From: Verrucomicrobiota bacterium
GTDB taxonomy: Bacteria > Verrucomicrobiota > Verrucomicrobiia > Verrucomicrobiales > Akkermansiaceae
Length of the DNA: 64,000 nt
Assembly (NCBI GenBank): GCA_017301995.1
Contig: JAFLEH010000018.1
Span: forward strand, 1-64,000
Reading direction: 5' to 3'
How positions within the stretch are numbered: the stretch's first letter is position 1; every line of letters begins with the position of its first letter. A model generated the notes under the pieces. It saw only the letters and a program-made list of their open reading frames with translations, had not been told where the DNA came from and ran no database searches. Both the position numbers and the translations under genes were made by a program. This document shows positions 8,524 to 18,400 of this stretch, one piece after another.

Positions 8524-9483
8524 ATGAAGCGGCTAATCGTTATGTTCTCCAACGCGTTTCCCCTATGGCTGGTGCTCGGTTGCGGCTGGGCATGGTGGCA
8601 GCCGGACGCGTGGACATGGTTTCGGCCCCATATCGAGGTGGGGCTGGGTGTGATCATGCTTGGAATGGGACTGACGCTCCGGGTGGCGGATTTCGCCGCG
8701 GTCGTGCGCACACCGGGACTGGTGGGGCTGGGCGTGGCGGCGCAATTCCTGATCATGCCGCTGGCGGCGTGGGCGGTGGCGAAGGCGTTCCATTTGGAAC
8801 CGGGCCTGGCGATCGGGCTGATCCTCGTCGGATGTTGTCCGGGAGGCACCGCGTCCAACGTGATTTGCTATCTGGCGCGGGCGAATGTGCCGCTGAGCGT
8901 GTTGTTGACGATGAGTTCCACGATTGTGGCGATTGTGGCCACTCCGATGCTCACCCGGTGGCTCGCCGGAGCGTGGATGCCGGTGGACGCTTTGGCGCTG
9001 TTCCGGTCGATGCTGATCGTGGTGCTGCTGCCGCTCGCGTGCGGGGTAGCGGCAAACTCGTGGCTGGGAAGGTTGCGGCATCCGGAGAGGGTTAGATCCT
9101 GGATTGACTCGGCGGGCCCGCTGTTGAGTGTGGCGGTGATCGTGCTGATCGTAGGCTGCGTGGTGGCGGCGAAAAAGCCGGAGATTTCCCGGTCGGCCTT
9201 GCCGCTTTTTGTTTCGGTGTTCCTGCTGCACTTTTTCGGATTTCTCCTCGGATACCTGTTCGCGTGGCTGACGGGCTGCAGGGAGTCTCTGCGCCGGACG
9301 ATTTCCATCGAGGTGGGGATGCAGAACAGCGGGTTGGGCGCGGCATTGGCAACCCGGCACTTTCCGCAACTGGCGCTTGCCCCGGTGCCCGCGGCGATCT
9401 CGGCGGTCTATCACTGCCTGATCGGCAGTCTGTTGGCCGCCTGGTGGCGGACGCGGCCCACGGAAGATGAGGGACACCGGTGA
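8524..9483 (+). CDS. bile acid:sodium symporter family (BASS) transporter
   Basis: 319 residues with about nine to ten hydrophobic segments. Family marks include LGMGLTLRVADF near the second helix, GLILVGCCPGGTASNVICYLA in the first sodium-site crossover and ISIEVGMQNSGLGAALA in the second. BASS proteins import organic anions such as bile acids, pantoate or 2-keto acids with sodium. The substrate here is unknown. The start at 8524 gives a short cytoplasmic MKRLIVMFSNAFPLW lead; upstream in-frame codons would overlap the divergent rRNA methyltransferase gene and add a non-membrane leader. Confidence 0.9.
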   Translation: MKRLIVMFSNAFPLWLVLGCGWAWWQPDAWTWFRPHIEVGLGVIMLGMGLTLRVADFAAVVRTPGLVGLGVAAQFLIMPLAAWAVAKAFHLEPGLAIGLILVGCCPGGTASNVICYLARANVPLSVLLTMSSTIVAIVATPMLTRWLAGAWMPVDALALFRSMLIVVLLPLACGVAANSWLGRLRHPERVRSWIDSAGPLLSVAVIVLIVGCVVAAKKPEISRSALPLFVSVFLLHFFGFLLGYLFAWLTGCRESLRRTISIEVGMQNSGLGAALATRHFPQLALAPVPAAISAVYHCLIGSLLAAWWRTRPTEDEGHR

Positions 9484-9504
9484 AACTCGTGTTAGACCGG
9501 AGGG

Positions 9505-9533
9505 TTGACAGAATCATGAATGGGGCCATGCTG
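9505..9533 (+). promoter_or_regulatory. possible sigma70-type promoter
   Basis: A perfect TTGACA (9505-9510) lies 55 nt before the next start codon. The -10 candidate (CATGCT/ATGCTG, about 16-17 nt downstream) is weak, so only the -35 box is convincing. Confidence 0.3.
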
Positions 9534-9565
9534 CTTGGCACCGGGGCGCACTCCGGAGTCCGAAC

Positions 9566-10309
9566 ATGAAATTTCCGCCCGCATTCCGATGGTTGTTGGT
9601 CATGGTGCCTGTCGCGCTGATCGCGTTGGCGTGGTGGGGGATTCGGTTGTGGCGGGGTGATCCGTCGCGCGAGGCGCTGCGCTATGGCGAGACCTATGAA
9701 ATCTGGCTTTCCGAGGCCGAAGTGAATCCGCTGAACGCCACTGGAGAGCGATGGGACGCGGATGGAAGCGCGCCCGATCTGAAAGGTGTCATCGTGTGGC
9801 AGGACCAGCGGATCCTGGAAACGGTGACGGCGGACAACGGATTGATCGCCCAGTGGGAGCCGGTGGCGGTGAAGCTCACCCAAGTCCTGCATGGCGAGGC
9901 CGATACCGCGTCTGTTAGGCGGGTGGGCCGGGTGCGGCCCGAGGCGGACGGTTTCGTGGAGATCGGGGTGTTCGATGATGATGCCGCGCGTCCGGATCCT
10001 GCCGGGATCTTCCGGGTTCCGTGGGCTACTCTGAAACCCGGAGTGAACGAGATTCTAACCGACGGACCGGTTCTGCGGCTGCGCGTCGTGATGGCCGAAC
10101 CGGGTGGTGAATCCGCCAAGCCGGCGTTCCACCGTGTCACCGGAGTGGCGGAACTCAAGGAGGTGCCGGTGGCGATGGCGGGGATGGCCAGCGGGGTGGC
10201 CCGCGAGGCCACGGACGCCGCTAACAAAGCTGCCGGCGAGATCGGCGACAAGGCTGGCAAGGCGGCGGACGCGGTGAAGAAGTGGTTTCAACCGGAGAAG
10301 GGAAAATGA
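9566..10309 (+). CDS. membrane-anchored hypothetical protein, 247 aa
   Basis: One N-terminal membrane helix (LLVMVPVALIALAWWGIRLW, residues 10-29) anchors an otherwise extracytoplasmic domain rich in beta strands, with no family I recognise. The C-terminal ~50 residues (VAREATDAANKAAGEIGDKA, then GKAADAVKKW) form an Ala/Lys amphipathic helix of LEA or apolipoprotein character. Its stop codon overlaps the start of the PqiA-like gene (ATGA), so the two are translationally coupled and probably act in the same envelope process. Confidence 0.7.
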   Translation: MKFPPAFRWLLVMVPVALIALAWWGIRLWRGDPSREALRYGETYEIWLSEAEVNPLNATGERWDADGSAPDLKGVIVWQDQRILETVTADNGLIAQWEPVAVKLTQVLHGEADTASVRRVGRVRPEADGFVEIGVFDDDAARPDPAGIFRVPWATLKPGVNEILTDGPVLRLRVVMAEPGGESAKPAFHRVTGVAELKEVPVAMAGMASGVAREATDAANKAAGEIGDKAGKAADAVKKWFQPEKGK

Positions 10310-10821
10310 CGCGACGGGCGGTGATCGGTGCGGGCTTGGTTGCGGCGGCTTGTGCTACATTTGGGGCCGGGCTGGCGCTGCCGCTGTTTTCGGTGACTCC
10401 CGGAGCGGGCGAATGGACCTCGCTGGTGAAGCTGGTGGCCGCTGACGATTTCCAGACGAAAACCTTCACGCTGGTCGGCGGGATCGGGTTGCTTTGGTCC
10501 GGTGGCGAGAAGGGGCTGGCCGTATTGCTGGGATTGCTGTCATTGCTGCTGCCGGTGGTGAAACTGTGCGTTCTGTGGTGGGAATCGTTCGCCGCCGGAG
10601 CGCTGCCGGAACGGGTGCTGGCGTTTTTCCGGATCGTTTCACACTACGCAATGGTCGAGGTGTTTCTGGTGGCTCTCACCGTTTTGTTGGTGAAAGGCAT
10701 GCCGGGCGGAAGTTATGTGGCGCTGCACGCGGGGACCTATGCCTTCGCGGCTTCGGTGCTGCTCAGCCTGGCGGCTGCTAGATGTCTGTCGAATCATCCC
10801 GGCGCATGCAGAGCCCGATGA
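10306..10821 (+). CDS. paraquat-inducible protein A (PqiA)-like membrane protein
   Basis: 171 residues, four predicted membrane helices, in the order of one PqiA half: an N-terminal helix ending GLALPLFSVT, then LVGGIGLLWSGGEKGLAVLLG, LLLPVVKLCVLWW and a last pair around HYAMVEVFLVALTVLLVKG. The segment with His and MVEVFLVA matches the conserved (R)WsMlDVFvvall motif of PqiA proteins. PqiA partners PqiB/MCE proteins in intermembrane lipid transport in Proteobacteria; no MCE protein is seen here. The ATGA overlap with the upstream gene fixes the start. Confidence 0.75.
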   Translation: MTRRAVIGAGLVAAACATFGAGLALPLFSVTPGAGEWTSLVKLVAADDFQTKTFTLVGGIGLLWSGGEKGLAVLLGLLSLLLPVVKLCVLWWESFAAGALPERVLAFFRIVSHYAMVEVFLVALTVLLVKGMPGGSYVALHAGTYAFAASVLLSLAAARCLSNHPGACRAR

Positions 10822-10960
10822 GCAGAAAGCCGATCGAAACGACGAACATCACGGGCATCCAGTAGTCGAAAACGACCATGAGTCCGTTCAACGCCAGCCC
10901 GAACGCCCCCCAGAAGATGAGTTTGCCGCGCAAGTCGCTATTGATCCACCAGTTCCACAT
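10778..10960 (-). CDS. small membrane protein, 60 aa
   Basis: A leftward 60-residue frame starting MWNWWINSDLRGKLIFWGAF with two hydrophobic segments (GKLIFWGAFGLALNGLMVVF and VMFVVSIGFLLIGLCM) and a charged tail. Its last 44 nt overlap the 3' end of the convergent PqiA-like gene. The hydrophobic pattern and aromatic N-terminus are unlikely by chance, but the family is unknown. Confidence 0.6.
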   Translation of the reverse strand: MWNWWINSDLRGKLIFWGAFGLALNGLMVVFDYWMPVMFVVSIGFLLIGLCMRRDDSTDI

Positions 10961-11117
10961 CGATCTGTCAGGTTGGGAAAAGAGACCGGAGTGTGGAGCG
11001 GGTGGGGGCGGTTGGCAAGCGGGATCCGAACCTTCTGATTGCAGCCCTAGCGCCTCGATCGGATAATGTGTGCTGTTTTACCGAAAATGTTGCCAATGCG
11101 GCAGGTGCCTGCTAGCG

Positions 11118-12230
11118 ATGGTCATGTTCTTTTTCCAATCCAAAACGAAAGCTCAGCAGCCCACACTGAAACAGCGCGTCGCAGAGTTTTGGGAGTGGTT
11201 TGCCGCCAATGCCGATCGCATTGACGCGGCGATAGAGGGGCATAGGTGCGCCGACATGCAACCGGAGACATCCGAGGCCGTGGACAAGTGGCTCGGTGGA
11301 ATGGCTTGGGTTTACGGCCCGGGCGAATCCGGACCCGGTCACTCTCTGACGCTGTCCGGCGAAGGGATTCTCGCCAAACAGTTCGTAGCCGAATACTGCG
11401 TTTCACAGGCGCCGAAACTCGCCCGGTGGGTATTCCACTCATCCCGCCAGCCGAGTATATGGGATGGTGGCAAATTCGTCCTCCGACTGGACGATGGCGG
11501 GGAGGAGTTCAATGCGATCGAATTCTGGGTCACACCAAATGTCAACGAGGAGAGGGAGGAGTTGGATATCTTCGTCTGGCACCCCAGCATCGAGCGACTG
11601 CCGGAAGGGACCTGCATGTCGGCTCTTTTCCTCACGCTCGATGAGTTGTTGGGAGAACACGGAACCCAAAACTGGATCGGTGAGATCAAGTTCACCGGGG
11701 AGCACCTGGAAAACTCGATTCCCATCACCGAACTGCCGGAGTGGATCGCAAACCTCGAACGGGATCACGGATGGAAGAAGTTTTCGCCCACGGAAACCTA
11801 TTCCAACTATCGACTGAAAACGGAGGAGTATTCCTGGCCCAGGGGTGACACGGTGGTGGGCACCTCGCGATTTTTCGATCTGGTTGGCGACTATCTCGAT
11901 GCCAAAGGACCGTGTGAACACCCGTTTCCCGGCGTTGGAATGGACTATGTGTTCGTGTCTGTCCCGACCTCTTTCTTTCCGCAAGGGGAAGCCGTCAACG
12001 GCCGGGGAGTTATCGAGGATGAAATCATTGAGGCATTGGAATCCGCTGCCGCCGGTATATCGCTGGGCGGAGCCACCGGCAGACAAAACTGTTATATGGA
12101 TTTCGCAATCTATGACGGGGATCGCTCCATTGACATCATCCGGAATCTGCTGCGCAAGCGCAACGTCCCGAAACAGACGACCATTCGGTTTTTCACGATT
12201 GACCGGGGGAAGGAACTTCACCGAGTCTAG
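11118..12230 (+). CDS. hypothetical protein, ~370 aa, AT-richer than its neighbours
   Basis: The start at 11118 (MVMFFFQSKTK) or 11124 is preferred to an earlier ATG whose leader is Cys-rich and unlike the rest. The soluble, acidic, Trp-rich protein has no signal peptide. Segments such as LKQRVAEFWEWFAANADRID, IEFWVTPNVNEEREELDIFV and LDELLGEHGTQNWIGEIKF resemble bacterial proteins of the DUF695 kind or immunity-type proteins, but I cannot assign a family. Codon use is less GC-biased than in recN or malQ. A convergent or terminator signal was not found downstream. Confidence 0.7.
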   Translation: MVMFFFQSKTKAQQPTLKQRVAEFWEWFAANADRIDAAIEGHRCADMQPETSEAVDKWLGGMAWVYGPGESGPGHSLTLSGEGILAKQFVAEYCVSQAPKLARWVFHSSRQPSIWDGGKFVLRLDDGGEEFNAIEFWVTPNVNEEREELDIFVWHPSIERLPEGTCMSALFLTLDELLGEHGTQNWIGEIKFTGEHLENSIPITELPEWIANLERDHGWKKFSPTETYSNYRLKTEEYSWPRGDTVVGTSRFFDLVGDYLDAKGPCEHPFPGVGMDYVFVSVPTSFFPQGEAVNGRGVIEDEIIEALESAAAGISLGGATGRQNCYMDFAIYDGDRSIDIIRNLLRKRNVPKQTTIRFFTIDRGKELHRV

Positions 12231-12489
12231 GCTCCCATACTCGGAGAATTTCCGAAACCAAGGAGTGAGTCCACAATTGAAGCTTCCGCGGTGCCTCCAG
12301 CGGCGACCGGATCTCTGTGGAATTGGCCTGGCGCATGCGAAGCCCGGCGAAGCACCGCAACTGAAAGGCCACACTTCACCCTTGATTTGGCAGCAGTCAT
12401 CTCCTACGTATGTCCCGCCCCCATTCCAGGAGTCTCGTTTGCCCCGTCGAGTGATGTGTTGGCGGGGCACCCATCGAACCACCAAACCC
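12231..12489. other. spacer before the giant secreted protein gene
   Basis: No gene is supported here. A 7-bp inverted repeat TGCCCCG...CGGGGCA lies about 20-50 nt before the next start codon, with no T-run. An open frame continuing upstream of 12490 exists but overlaps the preceding gene and lacks a signal peptide. Confidence 0.4.
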
Positions 12490-15400
12490 ATGTTTCACCG
12501 TTTCAACGCGTTTCTCGTGTTCGCCCTACTGCCGCTCGACGCTTATGCTCAGACGCTGGCGGTGGACGACAGCGTGCAAAGCTATTCCACGCTGACCAAC
12601 ACCACGGTCACCATGACCGGCAAATCCGAACTGCACATCACCGGAACCGGCAACCCGATCAGCGGCAGCACAATCCACCTCAATTCCGAGGATTCGTGGC
12701 TGTGGTTTGAAAAGCTCCGCCCGAGCACCGCCGACGACTATCTCGGCCAGATCAGGGTCAATGGCGCCACCGCGGCCCACGGAACCAACGTCCGAGTGGT
12801 GCAATATGGCATGGGCTCGGTGATCATACCTTTTACCAACTCCGTCCAGCCGCTCCAAACCTTCACCGACCCAAAATTCGGCGGCGATGCGAAATCCTAC
12901 AGCCTCTACACCTACTACGACACCAGCGGCGAACTCGGGGTGATGAACCGCAACATCAGTTCCTTCAGGCTGAAGCGGGGCTATATGGCAACCTTCGCCA
13001 CCCAGGCGAACGGATCGGGAACAAGCAAGGTCTACATCGCGCAGGACCACGATCTGACCCTGGCGAGTCTGCCAGCAAACCTCGACAACGCGATCCAGTT
13101 CGTGCGCGTCTTCCCGTGGCGGTGGGTTTCCAAGAAAGGCTCCTGCGATGTCTCGCCCGACGTGCTCAATGCGGCGTGGTATTACAATTGGAACAACGAC
13201 ACGAACTCCGCCCTCAACTGGGAATACGTGCCGATCCGACAGCAGCGGAATTGGCCGTCGTATCCCTCCGGCAAAACGAACATCACCCATCTTTCCGGCT
13301 ACAATGAGCCGGACAACTCGGTGGAGGATTCCTACACCAGCCTTGGCAACGGTTCGCGGGACGCCGCCATCGCCGCATGGCCGGAACTGCTCGCCACCGG
13401 CCTGCGCGTGGGCTCGCCGGCATGCACCGACGGGGGAAAATGGTGGCTGTTCGATTTCATGGACAAGGCCAACGCCGCCGGAGTGCGGGTGGATTACATC
13501 ACCATCCATTTCTATCGGTGCGGACAATCCGCGGCATCGTTCAAGTCGTTTCTCCAGGAAATCTGGGACCGCTATCAGAAGCCGATCTGGGTGACGGAGT
13601 TCAACAACGGCGCGAACTGGACGACCTGCGGAGACCCCACCCCGGAGCAGAACGCCAGCGCCATCGGTTCCTTCATCGACATGTTGGACTCCACCCCATG
13701 GATCGAACGCTACGCGGTCTATAGCAACGTCGAGTGGCAGCGCAACATGACCTGGGAGGCGAAGTGGGACGGGAGCGCCGGTCTAACGCCCGCCGGTGCG
13801 GTCTATCGGGACCAGCAGTCGCCCATCGGCTACCTCCAGGAAGACTACCCGCTCGCGGTGAAACGGGGGGTGGTCCGATTGCCCATGGATGGAAACACGC
13901 GGGACACCTCCGGATACGACAATCGCGGCGTGTGCCACGGCGTTCCGGCCTACACCGCCGGCCAGTCGGGACAGGCACTCGATTTCGACGGATCCACCCA
14001 TCATGTGGAATTGCCGCCCTCGATCGCCAACACCAGCGCGTTCACCTTCGCCGCGTGGGTCAACTGGGACGGCGGCGCGTCGAACCAGCGGATCTTCGAC
14101 TTCGGCAACGACACCAGCCAGTTCTTCTACCTGTCGCCAAATGCCAGCGGTGAGATGCGGGTCGGACTGCGGAACGGCTCCGGCACAACCGGCACGATCA
14201 GCACCACCGCGCTTCCCACGGGGAGTTGGCAGCATGTGGCGGTAACGATACAGAGTGGCACGGCCAAAATCTATCTGAACGGCGTGCAGCAGGCACAGGG
14301 TACCCTGTCCGATCCGGCTCTGTCCGGCACGCTGCACAACTACCTCGGCAAGAGCCAGTGGTCCGCCGATCCGCTTTTCAACGGCCGGTTGGACGAGGTG
14401 GTGATCGCCGATTCCGCCATGAGCGAGGCACAGATCACAATGCTGATGGGAAACACCCTGCCACCGTTTTCCGCACACTGGAAAGGCGATGTGGACAACA
14501 CCTGGCAGACTAACAACTCCGGAAACACCAACTGGTCAACAACGGCCGGTGGCGCGACCGACTCCGGACAAGTGCCCGCCGCGAATACCGTGGTGAACTT
14601 CTCTCCGGGGGGGAGCGGCGCTTCCAATACCCAACTCGGCGCGGACTTCTTCATCGAGGGTCTTGCGGTCGCGACTTCTTCGGCGGTTGGCATCGGCGGC
14701 ACCCACAACCTAACTATCGGTGGCAGCGGAATCGAAATCGCCGCCACCGCCGGAGCGACGAACATTCAGACAAGCGGCGGGTTGACCGTTGGTGTCGATC
14801 AAACATGGACGAACAACTCCGCGAACGCGCTGACGGTTGGTAGCGGCGTGGGAGGAGCGGCCGAATTGCGGATCACCGGGACCGGCAAGGTCGCGCTCAC
14901 CGGCATCAATCCGATGACCGGCAATCTATCCATCATAGGCGGAGGCACGGTGAGCGTGCCCTCGATCGCGAACGCGCTCGGCTCCATGAGCCGGGTCGGC
15001 ATGGGCGGCGGCGGCTTCGGCGGAACCCTGGTTTACACCGGCACCGGGGAGGTTTCCAACCGCGCCTTCACCTTCCAGGGAGGCTACGGAACACCCGGCA
15101 TGGTCATTGACCAATCCGGTAGCGGATTATTGAAACTCACCGCCAACACCGCCTCGATCGCGAGCGTCGCGAGGACCCTAACCCTACAAGGGTCCACCGG
15201 TGGCACGGGCGAGGTCGCGGGAGTGATTGGCGACGGCGGCGGCACCACATCGCTCGTGAAATCCGGCACGGGAACCTGGACGCTTTCCGGAGCCAACACC
15301 CACACCGGCACGACGACTCTCTACGCCGGAACCCTGGCCATCGGAAACAATGCCGCCTTTGGCACCGGCACACTCGACTTGCGGGGCGGCGCGGTCCGAT

Positions 15401-18400
15401 CAACCGACGCCACCGCGCGCGCCATCGCCAACCCCATTTCGGTTAGTGCGGACACCGCCTTCGACGGAATCGGCAATCTGCTGTTCACCGGAGCGGCCAA
15501 TGCCGGAAGCCTGGCGAAAACCTTCACCGTGAACAACACCCGCACCGAGTTCGGCGGTGTGGTGAGCGGCAGCGGCGCGCGCGTGAAAGCGGGCCCCGGA
15601 ACCTTGGTGCTGGGCGGCGCGAACACCTACACCGGCGTCACCACCGTCAGCGCCGGAACGCTGGAAGTCAACGGCTCCACCGCCGCGGCCAGCGCCGTCA
15701 CGGTGGCGAATGGCGCCACCCTAACTGGAGCCGGAAACGTGAAAGGCAGCACCACCTTCGCCAGTGGGTCTCGGTTGGGATGGTCGTTGTCGGCTAACAG
15801 CGCGACCGCCGGAAAACTAACCGCCGCCGCGGTCGCCGTCGCCAGCGGCGCCGCACTCGATCTTGTCTTCAACGGCCCCGGCGGTGCGGTGGATTTCTCT
15901 GATACCTTCTGGACGCAAAGCCACCACTGGCAAGTCCTGACATGCACCGCAATGACGGGATCTTTCGCGCTCGGATCGGTTAGCACCGACGCGTCCAACC
16001 AATCCACCACCGGCACCTTCCACCTCGTGCAGAACCCGACTGGCGTGCGGTTGTATTACGCGCCCGCCGGTGCGCTGCCCCCGCCGGCGCCCACCGGATT
16101 CGCGGCGGCCGCCATGCCCGGCGGAGTGTCGCTCGCGTGGAACACCGTCGCCGAAGCCGTCAGCTACACCATCGTGAGATCGACCCAAAGCGGCGGACCA
16201 TATGAAACCGTGGCCACCGATTTGGTGTCCACCAGCTACAACGACCGGTCCGTGTCGAACGGCACCACCTATTTCTACTCGGTCATCGCGGTTAGCCCCA
16301 CCGGAGAGAGCCAGCCGGCCGCGGAGGCGATCGCCACGCCTCACCTGCCCGCCACGATCAACAAGGCGGACAACGTGACACTTCTCAACCAACCCGGCAG
16401 CTGGGTGGGCGATGTCGCTCCCGGAGCGTTCGACATCGCCCGATGGACCGGCCTTAGCGGAGCAAACTCGGTCCAACCGGGGGCCAACCTCAGGTGGAGC
16501 GGCATTGCCGTCGCAGGAACCGGTGGCGCGGTCGGCATCGGCGCGGGCAACACACTCACCCTCGGCGGCGGCGGCATCGACATGGGCGCGGCCACCCAGG
16601 ATCTAACAATATCATCCGGCCTGACACTCGGAGCCGGGCAAACATGGAAGGTGGCCACCGGCAGAACGCTGGCCATTGGTGGCAGCCTTTTCCGCGGAGC
16701 GGGATCCGCGCTGCTTGTGGACCGAAGCGCCCATACCGGCACCGTGGCCGCCGCGCCTCCCCTAACCGACGGCATCATCGGTCCGTGGGCGGCTGTGAAA
16801 AGCGCGGGCACGGCGGCGAACAACGGGGCGGGCGGTTTCACCTTCGCAACCGTCAGCGGCGGAAGCATCGTTCCTTATGTTTCGGCAACGCCGTTGACCA
16901 ATGCGCTGTGGGCGTCTCCGGGGGCTAACACGATCAACTATGATATATCCGGTGCCAGCGTGAACATGGGCGTCAGCCGCGTGGCCAAGACCTTGCGTTA
17001 CACCGGAACGGCGGCCACCACCTACACGGTGAATTCCGGCGCGACCATGACACTCAGCGGCATGATGAACGCGGGCGGCGGACTCTGGACCTACAACCCC
17101 GGCGTGGTCGTGGGCGGCGGAAACGAACTCGTTCTCCATTCCGGATCCGCGGGTCTCGCTCTAACCGGCGTGATTGCCAACGGGGTGTCCGCAGGTTCGG
17201 TTGTGACCGCCGGACCGGGAACAGTCACGCTATCCGGAGCTAACACCCACACCGGTGGCACCTTCGTGAGCTCGGGCAAGCTGGTGGCCACTCCCTCCTC
17301 CCTCAACAGCGGTCCAATCAACATCCACAGCGGCGGCACCCTGACTTTCAACGGCAACAACCAGACGAGTTCGAGCGCCGTTTCCGGATCGGGCGCCATC
17401 CTTCACGACACCGCGAATACCATCATTCTAACCGGCGACCATTCGGGTTTCGGAGGCACCTTCACCCATAGCGCGGGCTCCAACAACACGCAGTTCAACT
17501 CCGCCGCCTCCGGCAGTCCCGACGCCGCCTACACCATCACCGCGGGGGAATTGATCTTCGCGCTCAATGGCGATTACACGGTGAAAATGGGATCGCTCTC
17601 CAGCGCCGGCGGCAACATCCGCGGCGGCAACAGCGCCACCGGCACGACCACCCTCCAGGTCGGCCATCTCGGAACCAACACCTCCATCGCGGGCAACCTC
17701 AACAATGGCGCCACCAAGGTGCTCGCCCTCGCCAAGGTTGGGATAGGAACCCTAACCGTGCTCGGCACGAACACCTATTCGGGCGGCACGACGGTGAACG
17801 GCGGCACACTCCGGATCAACGGCAGCCTGACCGGCGCCGGTGCCGCGGTGGTCAACAACGGCGGCACCCTGAGCGGCACGGGATCGATCACCGGCCCGGT
17901 CAGCGTCAGCGGCGGCGGCATCGTGGCACCTGGCACCGGCAGCGCCGGTGTTCTGACCCTCGCCGGCGGACTTTCGCTTGCGGACGGCAGCGTGGTCGAA
18001 ATGGGACTCGGCGCTTCTCCTAACACGATCGCCGTGATGGGCGCGTTCTCGGCGGGCGGAATCGTCACCGTCAACCTAACAGTCTTCGCCGGATTCGCGC
18101 CCGGAACCTATCCGCTCATCACCGGCGCCACCGGCATCAGCGCGTCGAATTTCGCCGTGGGAACGATCCCCGCGGGCTACGCGTGCTCGTTTTCCGCCAA
18201 CGCGGGAACCCTGTCGGTCACCGTGGACCTGGAACCGGTCCCGCCCGCCAATCTAACCGCCATCGGCGGCGCATCGGAGATTGTCCTGAACTGGTCCGCC
18301 TCGCCCTCCGCCACCAGCTACACCGTCAAACGCGCAACCGGCCCGGGCGGCGACTATCAAACCATCGCCAGCGGCATCACCTCGACCACCCACATCGATC

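Noticed and set aside
11845..12489. N-terminal extension of the giant PATR protein
   Set aside because: It overlaps the preceding gene in another frame and would bury the signal peptide; the ATG at 12490 gives a proper one.
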